Shown: positions 1 to 7,544 of the stretch, piece by piece | Layout of the letters: each line of letters starts with the position of its first letter | How positions within the stretch are numbered: the first letter of the stretch is position 1 | The notes under the pieces: generated by a model | Seen by the model: only the letters and a program-made list of their open reading frames with translations | The model's database searches: none | What the model was told of the DNA's origin: nothing | Origin: Actinomadura darangshiensis | GTDB taxonomy: Bacteria > Actinomycetota > Actinomycetes > Streptosporangiales > Streptosporangiaceae | Direction of reading: 5' to 3' | Assembly (NCBI RefSeq): GCF_004349235.1 | Contig: NZ_SMKY01000043.1 | Coordinates: 1-43,970 of the forward strand | Length of the DNA: 43,970 nucleotides | Translations under genes and position numbers: made by a program

Positions 1-2
1 CT

Positions 3-26
3 CCGCCCCTTCGCTCCGAAGGGCGG
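3..26. other. Imperfect hairpin upstream of phoU
   Basis: CCGCCCCTTCG (3-13) can pair with CGAAGGGCGG (17-26), with one bulged C and a three-base loop. The 9-mer CTCCGAAGG occurs at 14-22 and again at 32-40, and the second copy supplies the Shine-Dalgarno of phoU. It could be a terminator or attenuator, or a chance duplication of the ribosome site. The window edge prevents judging what lies upstream. Confidence 0.35.
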
Positions 27-47
27 CTTCACTCCGAAGGACACCAA

Positions 48-710
48 TTGCGCGACGCCTACCACGAGGAACTCGATTCCCTCACCGACAGCCTGGTGGA
101 GATGACCCGCCTCGTCCGGTCCGCGATGGCCCGTGCGCTGACCGCCCTCCTGGACGCCGACCTGAGGCTGTCGGAGGAGGTCATCAGCGGCGACGAGCAC
201 GTCAACAAGATCGACGCGGACATCGAGGCGACGGTGTTCGACCTGATGGCCCGGCAGCAGCCCGTCGCCGGCGACCTGCGCACGCTGATCACCGCGCTGC
301 GGATGAGCGGCGACCTGGAGCGGATGGGCGACCTCGCGGTGCACATCGCCAAGACGGCCCGGCGCCGGCACCCCGAGTCGGCCGTCCCGCCCGAGCTGCA
401 GGCCACCGTCCTGGAGATGGGGCAGATCGCCGAGCGAATGATCGCCAAGACGGGCAGCGTCATCGCGTCCCAGGACGTCGAGATGGGCCTGGAACTGGAC
501 GCCGACGACGACCAGATGGACCGCCTGCACCGCCGCCTGTTCGACATCCTGCTGTCCCCCAAGTGGAAGCACGGCGTGGAGCCGGCCGTCGACATCACCC
601 TGGCGGGGCGGTACTTCGAGCGGTTCGCCGACCACGCCGTCCACGTGGCGGAGAACGTCGTGTACCTGGTGACGGGGCAGCGCCCCGAGGAGATCAACGA
701 GGTGTCCTGA
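48..710 (+). CDS. phoU: Phosphate transport/signalling regulator PhoU
   Basis: PhoU is a cytoplasmic helical metal-binding protein that links the Pst phosphate transporter to the phosphate two-component system and restrains the Pho response when phosphate is ample. The 220-residue product has the usual length and both PhoU three-helix repeats. Each repeat carries the acidic metal motif: DLERMGDLAVHIA in the first and GRYFERFADHAVHVAENV in the second. The start is a TTG at 48, preceded at a spacing of 6-7 by GAAGGA (36-41). No in-frame ATG or GTG start fits the N-terminus MRDAYHEELDSL, which is standard for the family. In actinomycetes phoU normally lies beside the phoR/phoP (senX3/regX3) genes, which would be just left of the window. 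Identity is secure. Confidence 0.95.
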   Translation: MRDAYHEELDSLTDSLVEMTRLVRSAMARALTALLDADLRLSEEVISGDEHVNKIDADIEATVFDLMARQQPVAGDLRTLITALRMSGDLERMGDLAVHIAKTARRRHPESAVPPELQATVLEMGQIAERMIAKTGSVIASQDVEMGLELDADDDQMDRLHRRLFDILLSPKWKHGVEPAVDITLAGRYFERFADHAVHVAENVVYLVTGQRPEEINEVS

Positions 711-730
711 CCCGGCGCCGCCCGGCGCCG
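711..730 (+). terminator. Probable hairpin terminator after phoU
   Basis: Directly after the phoU stop codon the 10-mer CCCGGCGCCG is repeated in tandem (711-720, 721-730). CGGCGC and GCGCCG from the two copies can form a stem with a six-base loop. There is no T tract, as is common for actinomycete terminators. It separates phoU from the kinase operon. Confidence 0.4.
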
Positions 731-780
731 CGGGCCGCTAGCCTGCTGCCACCGAGACGGCGTTCACGGAGGGCACAGCG

Positions 781-2871
781 GTGGACCCGCTTCAGCCGGG
801 CGATCCGGACAGGATCGGCCCGTACCGGGTGGTGGCGCGGCTCGGCGCCGGCGGCATGGGCGCGGTGTACCTCGGCCGGGCCCGCAGCGGACGGGCGGTG
901 GCGGTCAAGGTCGTCCACAGCCGGTTCGCCGGGCAGGCCAAGTACCGCGCCCGGTTCCGCCGCGAGGTGGACGCCGCGCGCCGGGTCGTCGGCGCCTTCA
1001 CCGCGCCCGTGCTGGACGCGGGCGCGGACGCGCCGACGCCGTGGCTCGCCACCGCCTACCTGCCGGGGCCGTCGCTGCGGGAGGCGGTCGCGGAGTTCGG
1101 GCCGCTGCCGCCGGACGCCGTGCGGGCGCTGGCCGGCGGGCTCGCCGAGGCGCTCGCGGCGATCCACCGCGGCGGGCTCGTGCACCGCGATCTGAAACCG
1201 GCGAACGTGCTGCTGACCGCGGGCGGCCCCCGGGTGATCGACTTCGGCATCGCGCGGCCGGACGACGCCGATCCCCTCACGCGCGCGGGCCGGCCCATCG
1301 GCTCGCCCGGGTTCATGTCCCCCGAGCAGGTGCGGGGGCGGGAGATCGGCCCGGCCTCCGACGTCTTCACCCTGGGCGCGACGCTGGCTTACGCGGCGTC
1401 CGGGGTCGAGCCGTTCGGGACCGGCCCCGTGCACACCCGGCATCTGCGGGTGGTGAACGTCCAGGCGGATCTCGCCGCGATCGCCGAACCGTGGCTGCGG
1501 GACCTGGTCACGGCGTGCCTGCGGGCCGAGGCGTCCGCGCGCCCGTCGGCCGCCGAGGTGCTGGACGGTCTCGGGGCACCGGACGACCCGCCCCTGCTGG
1601 GCGTCGGATGGCTGCCCGCGCCGGTCGCGGCGGAGGTCGAGCGCCGCACGGCCGAGGTCGTCCCGGCGGCGGCGCCGTCGCCTGCGGGGCCGTGGCGTCC
1701 GGGACGCCGGACGGCCCTCGCCGGGATCGGCGCGGGCCTGCTGGCCGTCGCGGGGGCGGGCGTGCTCCTGCGCGACGGGACGTCCGGCGGGCCCCTGTCC
1801 GGCGGGCCCCTGTCCGGCGGGCCCCTGTCCGGCGGGGACGCGTCCGGGGGCGCCCGGGGGCCCTCGAAGCCGCCGCCCAAAGGCGTCCCGCTGTGGCGAC
1901 GACCGCTCGGCGACAAGGAGTCGGACTTGGAGACCGCCGGAGGCGTGGTCTTGGTGAGCGCCGAGAAGAGCGTGCAGGCGCTGAGTCCGGACAGCGGCAA
2001 GGTCCTGTGGAAACGCGACGCGTCCGCCACCGTCTCCGGCGACGACGTGTACTTGGCGGAGAACAAGGGCAAGAGGCTGCGCGCCGTCCGGGCGTCCACC
2101 GGCGGCACGCGGTGGAGCCACGACTTCGCGTTCGGAGAGGGCCCGAGCGACCTGGCTGCGTCCGACCGGGTGGTCTGCTTCGGCATCTCGCCGACCGGCC
2201 CGGACCGGCGGTCGGGCATCGGCGCGCTGAACCGCGAAGACGGGCGGCGGCTCTGGACGAGCAGGCTCGGCGACGGCCCCGACGCGCTCGCCGCCCAGGG
2301 AGATCTCGTGGTCGCCGCGTCGTCCGAGCGGCTGACCGCCTTGGACGCCGGCACCGGACGGGCCCGGTGGAACCGGCCGATGGACCACGGGGACTACCTG
2401 ATCATCGGCCGGGACATGGTCTTCGCGTGCGACCGCGTCGGGACGCTGCACGCGCTGCGGGCCGCCGACGGAGGCGTCCTGTGGCGGCGCCGGGACATCG
2501 GCGCCTGGTCGGGACGCCTCGGCGACCGCCTCCTGTACGTGGAGGGGGCGGACGCCGAGATCCTCGCCCTGGAGGCGGCCACCGGACGGACGGCCTGGTC
2601 GCGCCGCCTCGCGCAGGTGCCGAACGCCCCCCGGAGCCAGGCGACGGCGCTGCGGCTGTCCGGCGGGATCTTGTACGCAGCGTGCACCGACGGCACACTG
2701 TACGCGTTGGACGCGGCGGACGGCCGCGTCCGCTGGACGTACGCAGCGGAGGCGATCCGGCTCGGCATCCCCGCGAGCGTCGCCGGACGGGTGTTCGTCG
2801 CGACGGCCGGCGGGCATGTCCGGGCGGTCGCCCCGCCCGAGACCGCCGGAGGATCACGTGGAGGCTCTTGA
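781..2871 (+). CDS. Membrane Ser/Thr protein kinase with extracellular PQQ-type beta-propeller
   Basis: A 696-residue Hanks-type kinase. The N-terminal kinase domain (about 14-265) has the glycine loop LGAGGMGAVY, ATP-binding Lys43 in AVKVV, alpha-C Glu62, catalytic HRDLKPAN (His135-Asp137) and DFG at 154-156, so it looks active. One membrane segment (about 312-330) is followed by a Gly/Ser/Pro linker containing SGGPL repeats. From about 365 to the end lie repeated PQQ/pyrrolo-quinoline-like blades (e.g. ALDAADGRVRWTYAAEA, ALDAGTGRARWNRPM). The propeller would face outside and could sense a ligand or the cell wall. The GTG start at 781 follows GGAGGG (768-773). It is the first gene of a five-gene operon, and its stop overlaps the start of the second kinase by 14 bases. 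The two kinases are paralogues, each beginning with a short LxPGDP motif. The ligand is unknown. Confidence 0.9.
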   Translation: MDPLQPGDPDRIGPYRVVARLGAGGMGAVYLGRARSGRAVAVKVVHSRFAGQAKYRARFRREVDAARRVVGAFTAPVLDAGADAPTPWLATAYLPGPSLREAVAEFGPLPPDAVRALAGGLAEALAAIHRGGLVHRDLKPANVLLTAGGPRVIDFGIARPDDADPLTRAGRPIGSPGFMSPEQVRGREIGPASDVFTLGATLAYAASGVEPFGTGPVHTRHLRVVNVQADLAAIAEPWLRDLVTACLRAEASARPSAAEVLDGLGAPDDPPLLGVGWLPAPVAAEVERRTAEVVPAAAPSPAGPWRPGRRTALAGIGAGLLAVAGAGVLLRDGTSGGPLSGGPLSGGPLSGGDASGGARGPSKPPPKGVPLWRRPLGDKESDLETAGGVVLVSAEKSVQALSPDSGKVLWKRDASATVSGDDVYLAENKGKRLRAVRASTGGTRWSHDFAFGEGPSDLAASDRVVCFGISPTGPDRRSGIGALNREDGRRLWTSRLGDGPDALAAQGDLVVAASSERLTALDAGTGRARWNRPMDHGDYLIIGRDMVFACDRVGTLHALRAADGGVLWRRRDIGAWSGRLGDRLLYVEGADAEILALEAATGRTAWSRRLAQVPNAPRSQATALRLSGGILYAACTDGTLYALDAADGRVRWTYAAEAIRLGIPASVAGRVFVATAGGHVRAVAPPETAGGSRGGS
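1782..1836 (+). repeat. 15-bp in-frame minisatellite in the kinase linker
   Basis: The 15-mer GTCCGGCGGGCCCCT occurs three times without interruption (1782-1796, 1797-1811, 1812-1826) and is followed by a partial fourth copy to 1836. Each copy encodes SGGPL. It lies just after the membrane segment, in the juxtamembrane linker, so copy-number change would only alter linker length. Confidence 0.95.
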
Positions 2872-4201
2872 GCCGGGCGACCCGCGCTCGGTCGAGGCGC
2901 CGGCGGGCGCCTACCGGCTGCTCGCGCGCCTCGGGTCCGGCGGCATGGGGACCGTCTACCTGGGGCGTTCCGCCGCCGGACGGGTCGTGGCGATCAAGCT
3001 CGTGCACCCGGAGTTCGGTGCCGACCCGGGGTTCCGGGAGCGGTTCCGGCGCGAGGCGGAACTGGCGGCGACGGTCGGCGGCGGGTTCACCGCACCCGTC
3101 GTCGACGCCGACCCGGACGCCCCGCGCCCCTGGCTGGCGACCGAGTACCTGCCGTCGGTGCCGCTGCGGGACGCGGTCCGGGCCTGGGGCCCGCTGCCGC
3201 CGGACGTCGTCCGGTACCTGGCGGCGGGCGTCGCGGAGGCGCTGGCCGATGTCCACGGGGCCGGGATCGTCCACCGGGACCTGACGCCCGCGAACGTCCT
3301 GCTGACCGCGGACGGCCCGCGCGTGATCGACTTCGGGATCGCCCGCGCGCTGGACGCCGCCACGATCACGGACTCCGAGACGCCCCTCGGTTCGCCGGGG
3401 TTCATGTCGCCCGAGCAGGCCGCCGGCGGCGAGATCGGCCCGGCGAGCGACATCTTCACGCTCGGGGCGACGCTGATGTTCGCGTGCACCGGCAAGGAGC
3501 CGTTCGGTGCGGGCCCGTGGCACGAGCAGCTCGTCCGCCTCCGCTCCGAACGGCCGCGGTTCGACCGGGTCCCGGACGAGTCGCTGCGGGCGGTCATCGC
3601 CGGCTGCATGGAGCGCGACCCGTCCCACCGCCCGGCCGCCGGGGAGCTGGCCGAGCGGCTCGCGGACCGCCCGCCCGAGGCCGCCTGGCCGTCCCCGGTC
3701 GCGGCCGAGATCGACCGGCGGCGGCGCGAGGCCGAGAACCCTCCCGCCCCCGCCGCACGCCGCGACCGGACCCCGGTCGTCGTCATCGCCGCCGTCGCCG
3801 CCGCCGTGCTCGTGGTCGCGGGAGTCTCCGCCGCCGTCTGGTACCAGGGCCGCGAACCCCGGGCGGAAGCCGTGGCCGCGCCTACCCCGCGGTCCCCGTC
3901 GGCGTCGGCGCCGGCCGCGTCGCCCACGCCGGTCGGTGAGATCAAGTTCTCCCTTTCCGGCGACGGCAAGGTCGAGTCGCTGACGTACACGGTGAACGGG
4001 GAGTCCACGAAGGTGGAGGACGTCGACCTGCCGTGGGAGGCCACGGTGCCCATCCCGGCGTCGGTGCCCCGGACCGCGTACGAGCTCGACCTGAAGACCA
4101 GCGGCGGCGAGGTCCGCTACAACGTCGACGTGGACGGGCGGCTCCTCACACGCGGGGCCACGTTCGGCGGGGGCACGGGCCACGCGGAGGGCATCTACTG
4201 A
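2858..4201 (+). CDS. Membrane Ser/Thr protein kinase with MmpS-like extracellular domain
   Basis: A 447-residue kinase, paralogue of the preceding gene. The kinase domain (about 20-270) has LGSGGMGTVY, Lys47, HRDLTPAN (His139-Asp141) and DFG at 158-160. The usual Lys of HRDLKxxN is Thr, a substitution I have seen in actinomycete kinases, and its effect on activity is not certain. A single membrane helix spans about 306-328. A Pro/Ser/Ala linker leads to an 85-residue outer domain (361-447) that resembles MmpS transport-accessory proteins in pattern: a GDGKVESLTYTVNG strand pair, LPWEATVPI, and a late VDVDGRLL. I chose the GTG at 2858 because GGAGGA (2848-2853) precedes it and because the resulting MEALEPGDP matches the first kinase's MDPLQPGDP. 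An in-frame ATG at 2816 lacks such a site. The stop TGA shares its A with the ATG of the next gene. Confidence 0.88.
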   Translation: MEALEPGDPRSVEAPAGAYRLLARLGSGGMGTVYLGRSAAGRVVAIKLVHPEFGADPGFRERFRREAELAATVGGGFTAPVVDADPDAPRPWLATEYLPSVPLRDAVRAWGPLPPDVVRYLAAGVAEALADVHGAGIVHRDLTPANVLLTADGPRVIDFGIARALDAATITDSETPLGSPGFMSPEQAAGGEIGPASDIFTLGATLMFACTGKEPFGAGPWHEQLVRLRSERPRFDRVPDESLRAVIAGCMERDPSHRPAAGELAERLADRPPEAAWPSPVAAEIDRRRREAENPPAPAARRDRTPVVVIAAVAAAVLVVAGVSAAVWYQGREPRAEAVAAPTPRSPSASAPAASPTPVGEIKFSLSGDGKVESLTYTVNGESTKVEDVDLPWEATVPIPASVPRTAYELDLKTSGGEVRYNVDVDGRLLTRGATFGGGTGHAEGIY

Positions 4202-4974
4202 TGGACGGGACGAAGTCCCCGCGCAAGGTCGAGATCCTGCCCGGCGGCGGCAGCCTCGCCCACGGCCTGCCGCCCGCCGCCCCCGGGACCCTGTTCGCCA
4301 AGGGGCCGAGCGGCGGGATGCGCGTGGCACCGGACGCCCGGTTCTCCCTCGTCTTCGGACGGGGCGAGCCGGACGTGCACGTCTGCGTGGGGGGCAACGA
4401 CCCGCACGTCAGCCGCCAGGCCGGATACATCCACCATGACGGCTTGCGCTGGGTGCTGCACAACGTCGGCAGGCTGGCGATCCGGTTCCCCGACCGCCTC
4501 GTCCTCGGCGGGCATCATGCCGAGCTTCCCCCGTCCTACACGCCCCTGTTCATCGTCGCCCCGAACCAGGAGCACCTGCTCGAAGTGAGCATCGCCCCCC
4601 GGACCCGCTGGGAGGCCGAGAACCAGTACGAGATCGGCACCTCCGACCCCGACGGCTGGCCCCTCACGCCCGTCGAACACCTCGTCCTGGTCTGCCTGAG
4701 CCGCCGCTACCTGGCGCAGGAGCCCGACCCGCAACCGCTGACCTGGGTCCAGGCCGCCGACGAACTGGGCCGCCTGCGTCCGGACGAGCGGTGGACCGCC
4801 AAACGCGCCGCCCACATCGTCGCCGAGGTGCGCAAGCGCCTCAGCCCGCACGTCCCCGGCCTCCGGGAGAGCGAACTCACGCCGCCGCTGGGCAACATGC
4901 TCAACCACAACCTCATCACCGAACTGCTCGTCAGCGCCACGATCGTCCAATCGGACCTGCTGCTCCTGGAGTGA
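4201..4974 (+). CDS. FHA-domain protein with C-terminal helical/winged-helix-like region
   Basis: A 257-residue cytoplasmic protein. Residues about 45-125 fit a forkhead-associated fold, which binds phosphothreonine: FSLVFGRGEPDVHVCV, then DPHVSRQAGYIHHDGLRWVLHNVGR. The Gly-Arg (53-54), Ser-Arg (71-72) and Asn (88) of the family are present. The usual His of the SxxH motif is Ala74, so binding may be weakened or altered. Residues about 153-257 are helical and basic (PVEHLVLVCLSRRYLA, ERWTAKRAAHIVAEVRKRL) and resemble the small winged-helix-like tail seen on some actinomycete FHA proteins. The ATG at 4201 overlaps the kinase stop (TGATG), so the two are translationally coupled. The obvious inference is that it reads the phosphorylation state of one of the two kinases. 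I do not recognise a named orthologue. Confidence 0.8.
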   Translation: MDGTKSPRKVEILPGGGSLAHGLPPAAPGTLFAKGPSGGMRVAPDARFSLVFGRGEPDVHVCVGGNDPHVSRQAGYIHHDGLRWVLHNVGRLAIRFPDRLVLGGHHAELPPSYTPLFIVAPNQEHLLEVSIAPRTRWEAENQYEIGTSDPDGWPLTPVEHLVLVCLSRRYLAQEPDPQPLTWVQAADELGRLRPDERWTAKRAAHIVAEVRKRLSPHVPGLRESELTPPLGNMLNHNLITELLVSATIVQSDLLLLE

Positions 4975-5042
4975 GCCGTTCCGGGACCGGTCCCGGAGCC
5001 GTTCGGCCATGCTCCTTCCGACCACGTCGAGAAAGGAAGCCG

Positions 5043-5504
5043 ATGCCGACGGTAACGGGCACACGAGCGGCGCTGGCGGGCGCGGCCATGACCGTCCTGC
5101 TCACGAGTTGCGGCTCCACCACACCGGAGCCGGCCGCCGCGTCCCCCAGCGCGAGCACTCCAGTGTCCGCACCGGCGCCCTCCCCTTCGTCCCCGTCCCC
5201 GACCGGCTTCCCGAAGGCCGCCGACGGGGACGACCTGGACGCCTGCGGCGACGCCGAGTGCGAGGTCCTCGTCCACGACGGCGACAAGATCAGGCTGGAC
5301 GACGGGCTGGGCCTGGCGGCGCCGCTCGATGTCACGGTCACGGGCGACTCGGTCACCTTCACGAGCGTGACCGCCGGCGGCATGCGGGCGACGCTCTCGC
5401 ATCAGACGCCGGATCAGGGCGGGCCGAGCCGGATCAACGACATCTCCCTCGCGGTCATCGCGGTCGAGGACCGCAAAGCGGTCATCACGGTCGAGCATGT
5501 CTAG
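5043..5504 (+). CDS. Small secreted lipoprotein, copy 1
   Basis: A 153-residue product with a lipoprotein signal peptide (MPTVTGTRAALAGAAMTVLLTSC, lipobox LTSC, lipidated Cys about 23) followed by a Ser/Pro/Thr-rich linker. A compact domain of about 95 residues starts at FPKAADGDDLDACGDAECEVLV and contains two closely spaced cysteines that could form a disulfide. The same domain recurs in the next gene, so this is a tandem duplication. The ATG at 5043 is preceded by GAAAGGAAG (5031-5039). It sits 68 bases after the FHA gene in the same direction. Its stop TAG lies inside the ribosome site of the next gene. No named family is recognised. Association with the two sensor kinases suggests an extracytoplasmic partner of their outer domains (inference). 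Confidence 0.8.
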   Translation: MPTVTGTRAALAGAAMTVLLTSCGSTTPEPAAASPSASTPVSAPAPSPSSPSPTGFPKAADGDDLDACGDAECEVLVHDGDKIRLDDGLGLAAPLDVTVTGDSVTFTSVTAGGMRATLSHQTPDQGGPSRINDISLAVIAVEDRKAVITVEHV

Positions 5505-5514
5505 GAGGACGACC

Positions 5515-5871
5515 ATGCCGATCCGAAGTGCGCTGCCCCTCGCCGCGGCCCTCGCGCTGCTCCTCACCGGATGCGGGCAGGAGCCCCTCCCGGAGGCCGC
5601 GGACGGGACCGACCTCACCGCCTGCGCCGACGCCGACTGCACCGTCCGCGTCTCCAGCGGGGCCGAGATCCCGCTCGACAAGGAGTTCGGCATGACCCCC
5701 GTCCAGGTCGCCATCAGCGAGGACGAGATCACCTTCAAGTCCACGGACGGCGGTGGCGGGTCCTTCTCCGTCGGCGGAGTCGCCAAGGTCAGCAACCGGC
5801 TGCAGAACATCTCCATCGAAGCCCTCGGCATCAAGGGAGACGAAGCCGTCGTCACGATCACGCCCTCCTAG
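5515..5871 (+). CDS. Small secreted lipoprotein, copy 2
   Basis: A 118-residue lipoprotein with a signal peptide ending in LLTGC. It is followed almost at once by the same domain as the preceding gene: LPEAADGTDLTACADADCTVRV aligns with the copy 1 sequence, then SGAEIPLD versus DGDKIRLD, and DEITFKST versus DSVTFTSV. It lacks the long Ser/Pro linker of copy 1. The ATG at 5515 has a very strong site, AGGAGG (5503-5508), which overlaps the copy 1 stop, so the pair must be cotranslated. An in-frame earlier start at 5497 would overlap copy 1 and has no such site. The stop TAG (5869-5871) shares CTAG with the stop of the convergent MFS gene. Function is unknown. Confidence 0.8.
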   Translation: MPIRSALPLAAALALLLTGCGQEPLPEAADGTDLTACADADCTVRVSSGAEIPLDKEFGMTPVQVAISEDEITFKSTDGGGGSFSVGGVAKVSNRLQNISIEALGIKGDEAVVTITPS

Positions 5872-7361
5872 GTGGGCAACGGCGAGTCGTCTCGCTTGAC
5901 GGGGCGGCCTCCGTCTTCGGCCAGGCCGCCTTGGGCGGGACGGTGCCCGTGCCTCATGACGAGGGCCACGACCAGGCCGGCCGCGCCGACGGCGGCCGCG
6001 TACAGGTAGCCGCTGGTGAAGGCGCCGGGCTCGTACAGGACGGCGTGGCTGACCGGATCGGTGGCCCGGACGTGGTCCGCCATGACGATGCCGGTGACGG
6101 TGCTGCCGATGGACGCGGCGAGCAGCGAGTTCATGGCACCGATCGTGTTCCCCACCCCGCTGTGCGACGACGGCAGCGCGTCCTGGACGAGGTTGGCGTT
6201 CGAGGAGTGCAGGAACCCCACCGCCATGCCGGCGATGACGCTCATCATCGCGACCTGCCAGAACACGTGGGGAAGCCGGCCGCCGGCGTACAGGGTCGCG
6301 AGGAACAGGCAGGCCGAGCCGAGCAGGACCCGCCGGGGGCCGATCCGCTTGGCCAGGTAGCCGCCGAGCGGCCCCGTGATCATCGCCAGGGCGCCGAGCG
6401 GCCACGTCCACGTCGCGTATCCGGTCGCGGACAGGCCGGCGCCGTAGCCGGTCCCGCCCGCGCCCGGCGGCGTCCGCAGCATGGTGGGGACGAGCAGGGC
6501 GTGGGCGTTCATCATGTAGGAGACGCATCCGACCGCGAGCAGCGTCGGCCCGAACCGGGCGCCGAACAGGATCCGCGGCTCGATCAGGGGGTGCCGCGCC
6601 GTCCGCTGCCGCACGAGGAACCCCGCCAGCAGGAGGGCCCCGGCGAGCAGGAGACCGAGCGCGGCGCCGGACGTCCAGCCGTCCTGCGAGCCTCGCGAGA
6701 GCCCGTACAGGAGGGCGGCGGCCGCCGGGCCGAGCAGGACCGAGCCCAGGTAGTCGATCGGCTGGCCCGCCTGCCCGCGGCTCTCCGGGATCAGCAGCGC
6801 GTACAGGGGCAGCAGGATCGCGGCGTAGGCGACCATGAACCAGAAGATCCCGCGGAAGCCGAAGGCGTCGATGAGCGCGCCCGCGGCGAACGGGCCCGCG
6901 ACGGCCGACATGCCGACGCCGGTCACCACCATGCCGAGCGCCACCGGGACGAAGTTCCGGGGCATGATGTCGCGGACCAGGCTGTAGGACAGGCCCACGA
7001 TGCCGACCATCGAGCCCTGCAGGGCCCGGCCGGTCAGGAGCAGCGCGAACGAGTCGGCCGTGGCGCACAGGACGCCGCCCGCGAGGAACGCGCAACCGAG
7101 CAGGAGGATGACGCGCTTCTTGCCCCACCGGTCGGCTGCCCTGCCGACCAGCGGCATGACGGTCGCCCCGGCGAGGGTGAGGATCGAGACGACCCAGGCG
7201 GTGTCGGTGGTCCGGTAGTGCGCGGCCATGTCCGGGAGGGCCGGCATGACCATGAGGACCTCGAAGGTCGCGGTCTCGGAGAACAGGATGATGACGGCGA
7301 GGGCGAGGAGGAGCCGGTACCTGGGCGCCGCGCCATGGGACGGGGTGAGATCGAGCGCCAT
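5868..7361 (-). CDS. MFS drug/metabolite exporter (probable DHA2 type, 14 TM)
   Basis: A 497-residue polytopic membrane protein of the major facilitator superfamily. It has the conserved loop GRAADRWGKKRVILL between the second and third helices, and the motif-C-like GVGMSAVAGPFAAGALIDAFGFRGIFWFM of proton-coupled exporters. Length and hydrophobic periodicity fit the 14-helix drug:H+ antiporter type. The ATG at 7361 is supported by AAGGA five bases upstream on the coding strand, whereas longer in-frame starts would add a polar Arg-rich leader. The gene follows tetR in the same direction with a 178-base gap that holds its own promoter and two copies of the presumed TetR operator. It is probably induced together with the sulfatase genes. 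Substrate is unknown. Its stop overlaps the convergent lipoprotein stop. Confidence 0.85.
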   Translation of the reverse strand: MALDLTPSHGAAPRYRLLLALAVIILFSETATFEVLMVMPALPDMAAHYRTTDTAWVVSILTLAGATVMPLVGRAADRWGKKRVILLLGCAFLAGGVLCATADSFALLLTGRALQGSMVGIVGLSYSLVRDIMPRNFVPVALGMVVTGVGMSAVAGPFAAGALIDAFGFRGIFWFMVAYAAILLPLYALLIPESRGQAGQPIDYLGSVLLGPAAAALLYGLSRGSQDGWTSGAALGLLLAGALLLAGFLVRQRTARHPLIEPRILFGARFGPTLLAVGCVSYMMNAHALLVPTMLRTPPGAGGTGYGAGLSATGYATWTWPLGALAMITGPLGGYLAKRIGPRRVLLGSACLFLATLYAGGRLPHVFWQVAMMSVIAGMAVGFLHSSNANLVQDALPSSHSGVGNTIGAMNSLLAASIGSTVTGIVMADHVRATDPVSHAVLYEPGAFTSGYLYAAAVGAAGLVVALVMRHGHRPAQGGLAEDGGRPVKRDDSPLPT

Positions 7362-7504
7362 GGGATCCTTCGATCGGTTCGGATTCGGCGGCCGTCGGCG
7401 ATTCAGCGGTCGCTTTGTGAATTGCGAAACTCGACGAGTGATCCGGGTGACGCAAGGACGGTCCCGCTCAGTGGGACAGTTCACGGTGAATTTCAGACCG
7501 CACG

Positions 7505-7520
7505 TAAGAAGCGGGTTTTA
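7505..7520 (+). promoter_or_regulatory. Weaker copy of the TetR operator upstream of the MFS gene
   Basis: TAAGAAGCGGGTTTTA keeps the TAAGAAGC-N-G-N-T-N-TTA pattern of the strong site at 7525-7544 read on the other strand. It covers the putative -10 of the MFS gene (TAAAAC, minus strand 7520-7515). Confidence 0.4.
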
Positions 7521-7524
7521 GACC

Positions 7525-7544
7525 GTTAAGAGCTGCTTCTTAAC
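7525..7544 (-). promoter_or_regulatory. TetR operator and -35 region of the MFS gene
   Basis: GTTAAG and CTTAAC arms surround the core AGCAGC/GCTGCT, giving a 20-bp near-palindrome that closely resembles the site at 8295-8313. On the minus strand TTAAGA (7543-7538), a 17-base spacer and TAAAAC (7520-7515) form a plausible promoter. The operator therefore sits on the -35 and spacer. It also overlaps the last codons of tetR. Confidence 0.6.

Noticed and set aside
694..2817. Very long open frame (about 700 codons) antisense to the first kinase
   Set aside because: High G+C removes stop codons from antisense frames. The frame has Arg/Pro/Gly-rich low-complexity translation, no ribosome site and no family motif. 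Similar long antisense frames lie over most genes here.
2816..2858. ATG at 2816 as the start of the second kinase
   Set aside because: It would extend the overlap with the first kinase to 56 bases and adds an Arg/Pro-rich leader. GGAGGA and paralogue alignment point to GTG 2858.
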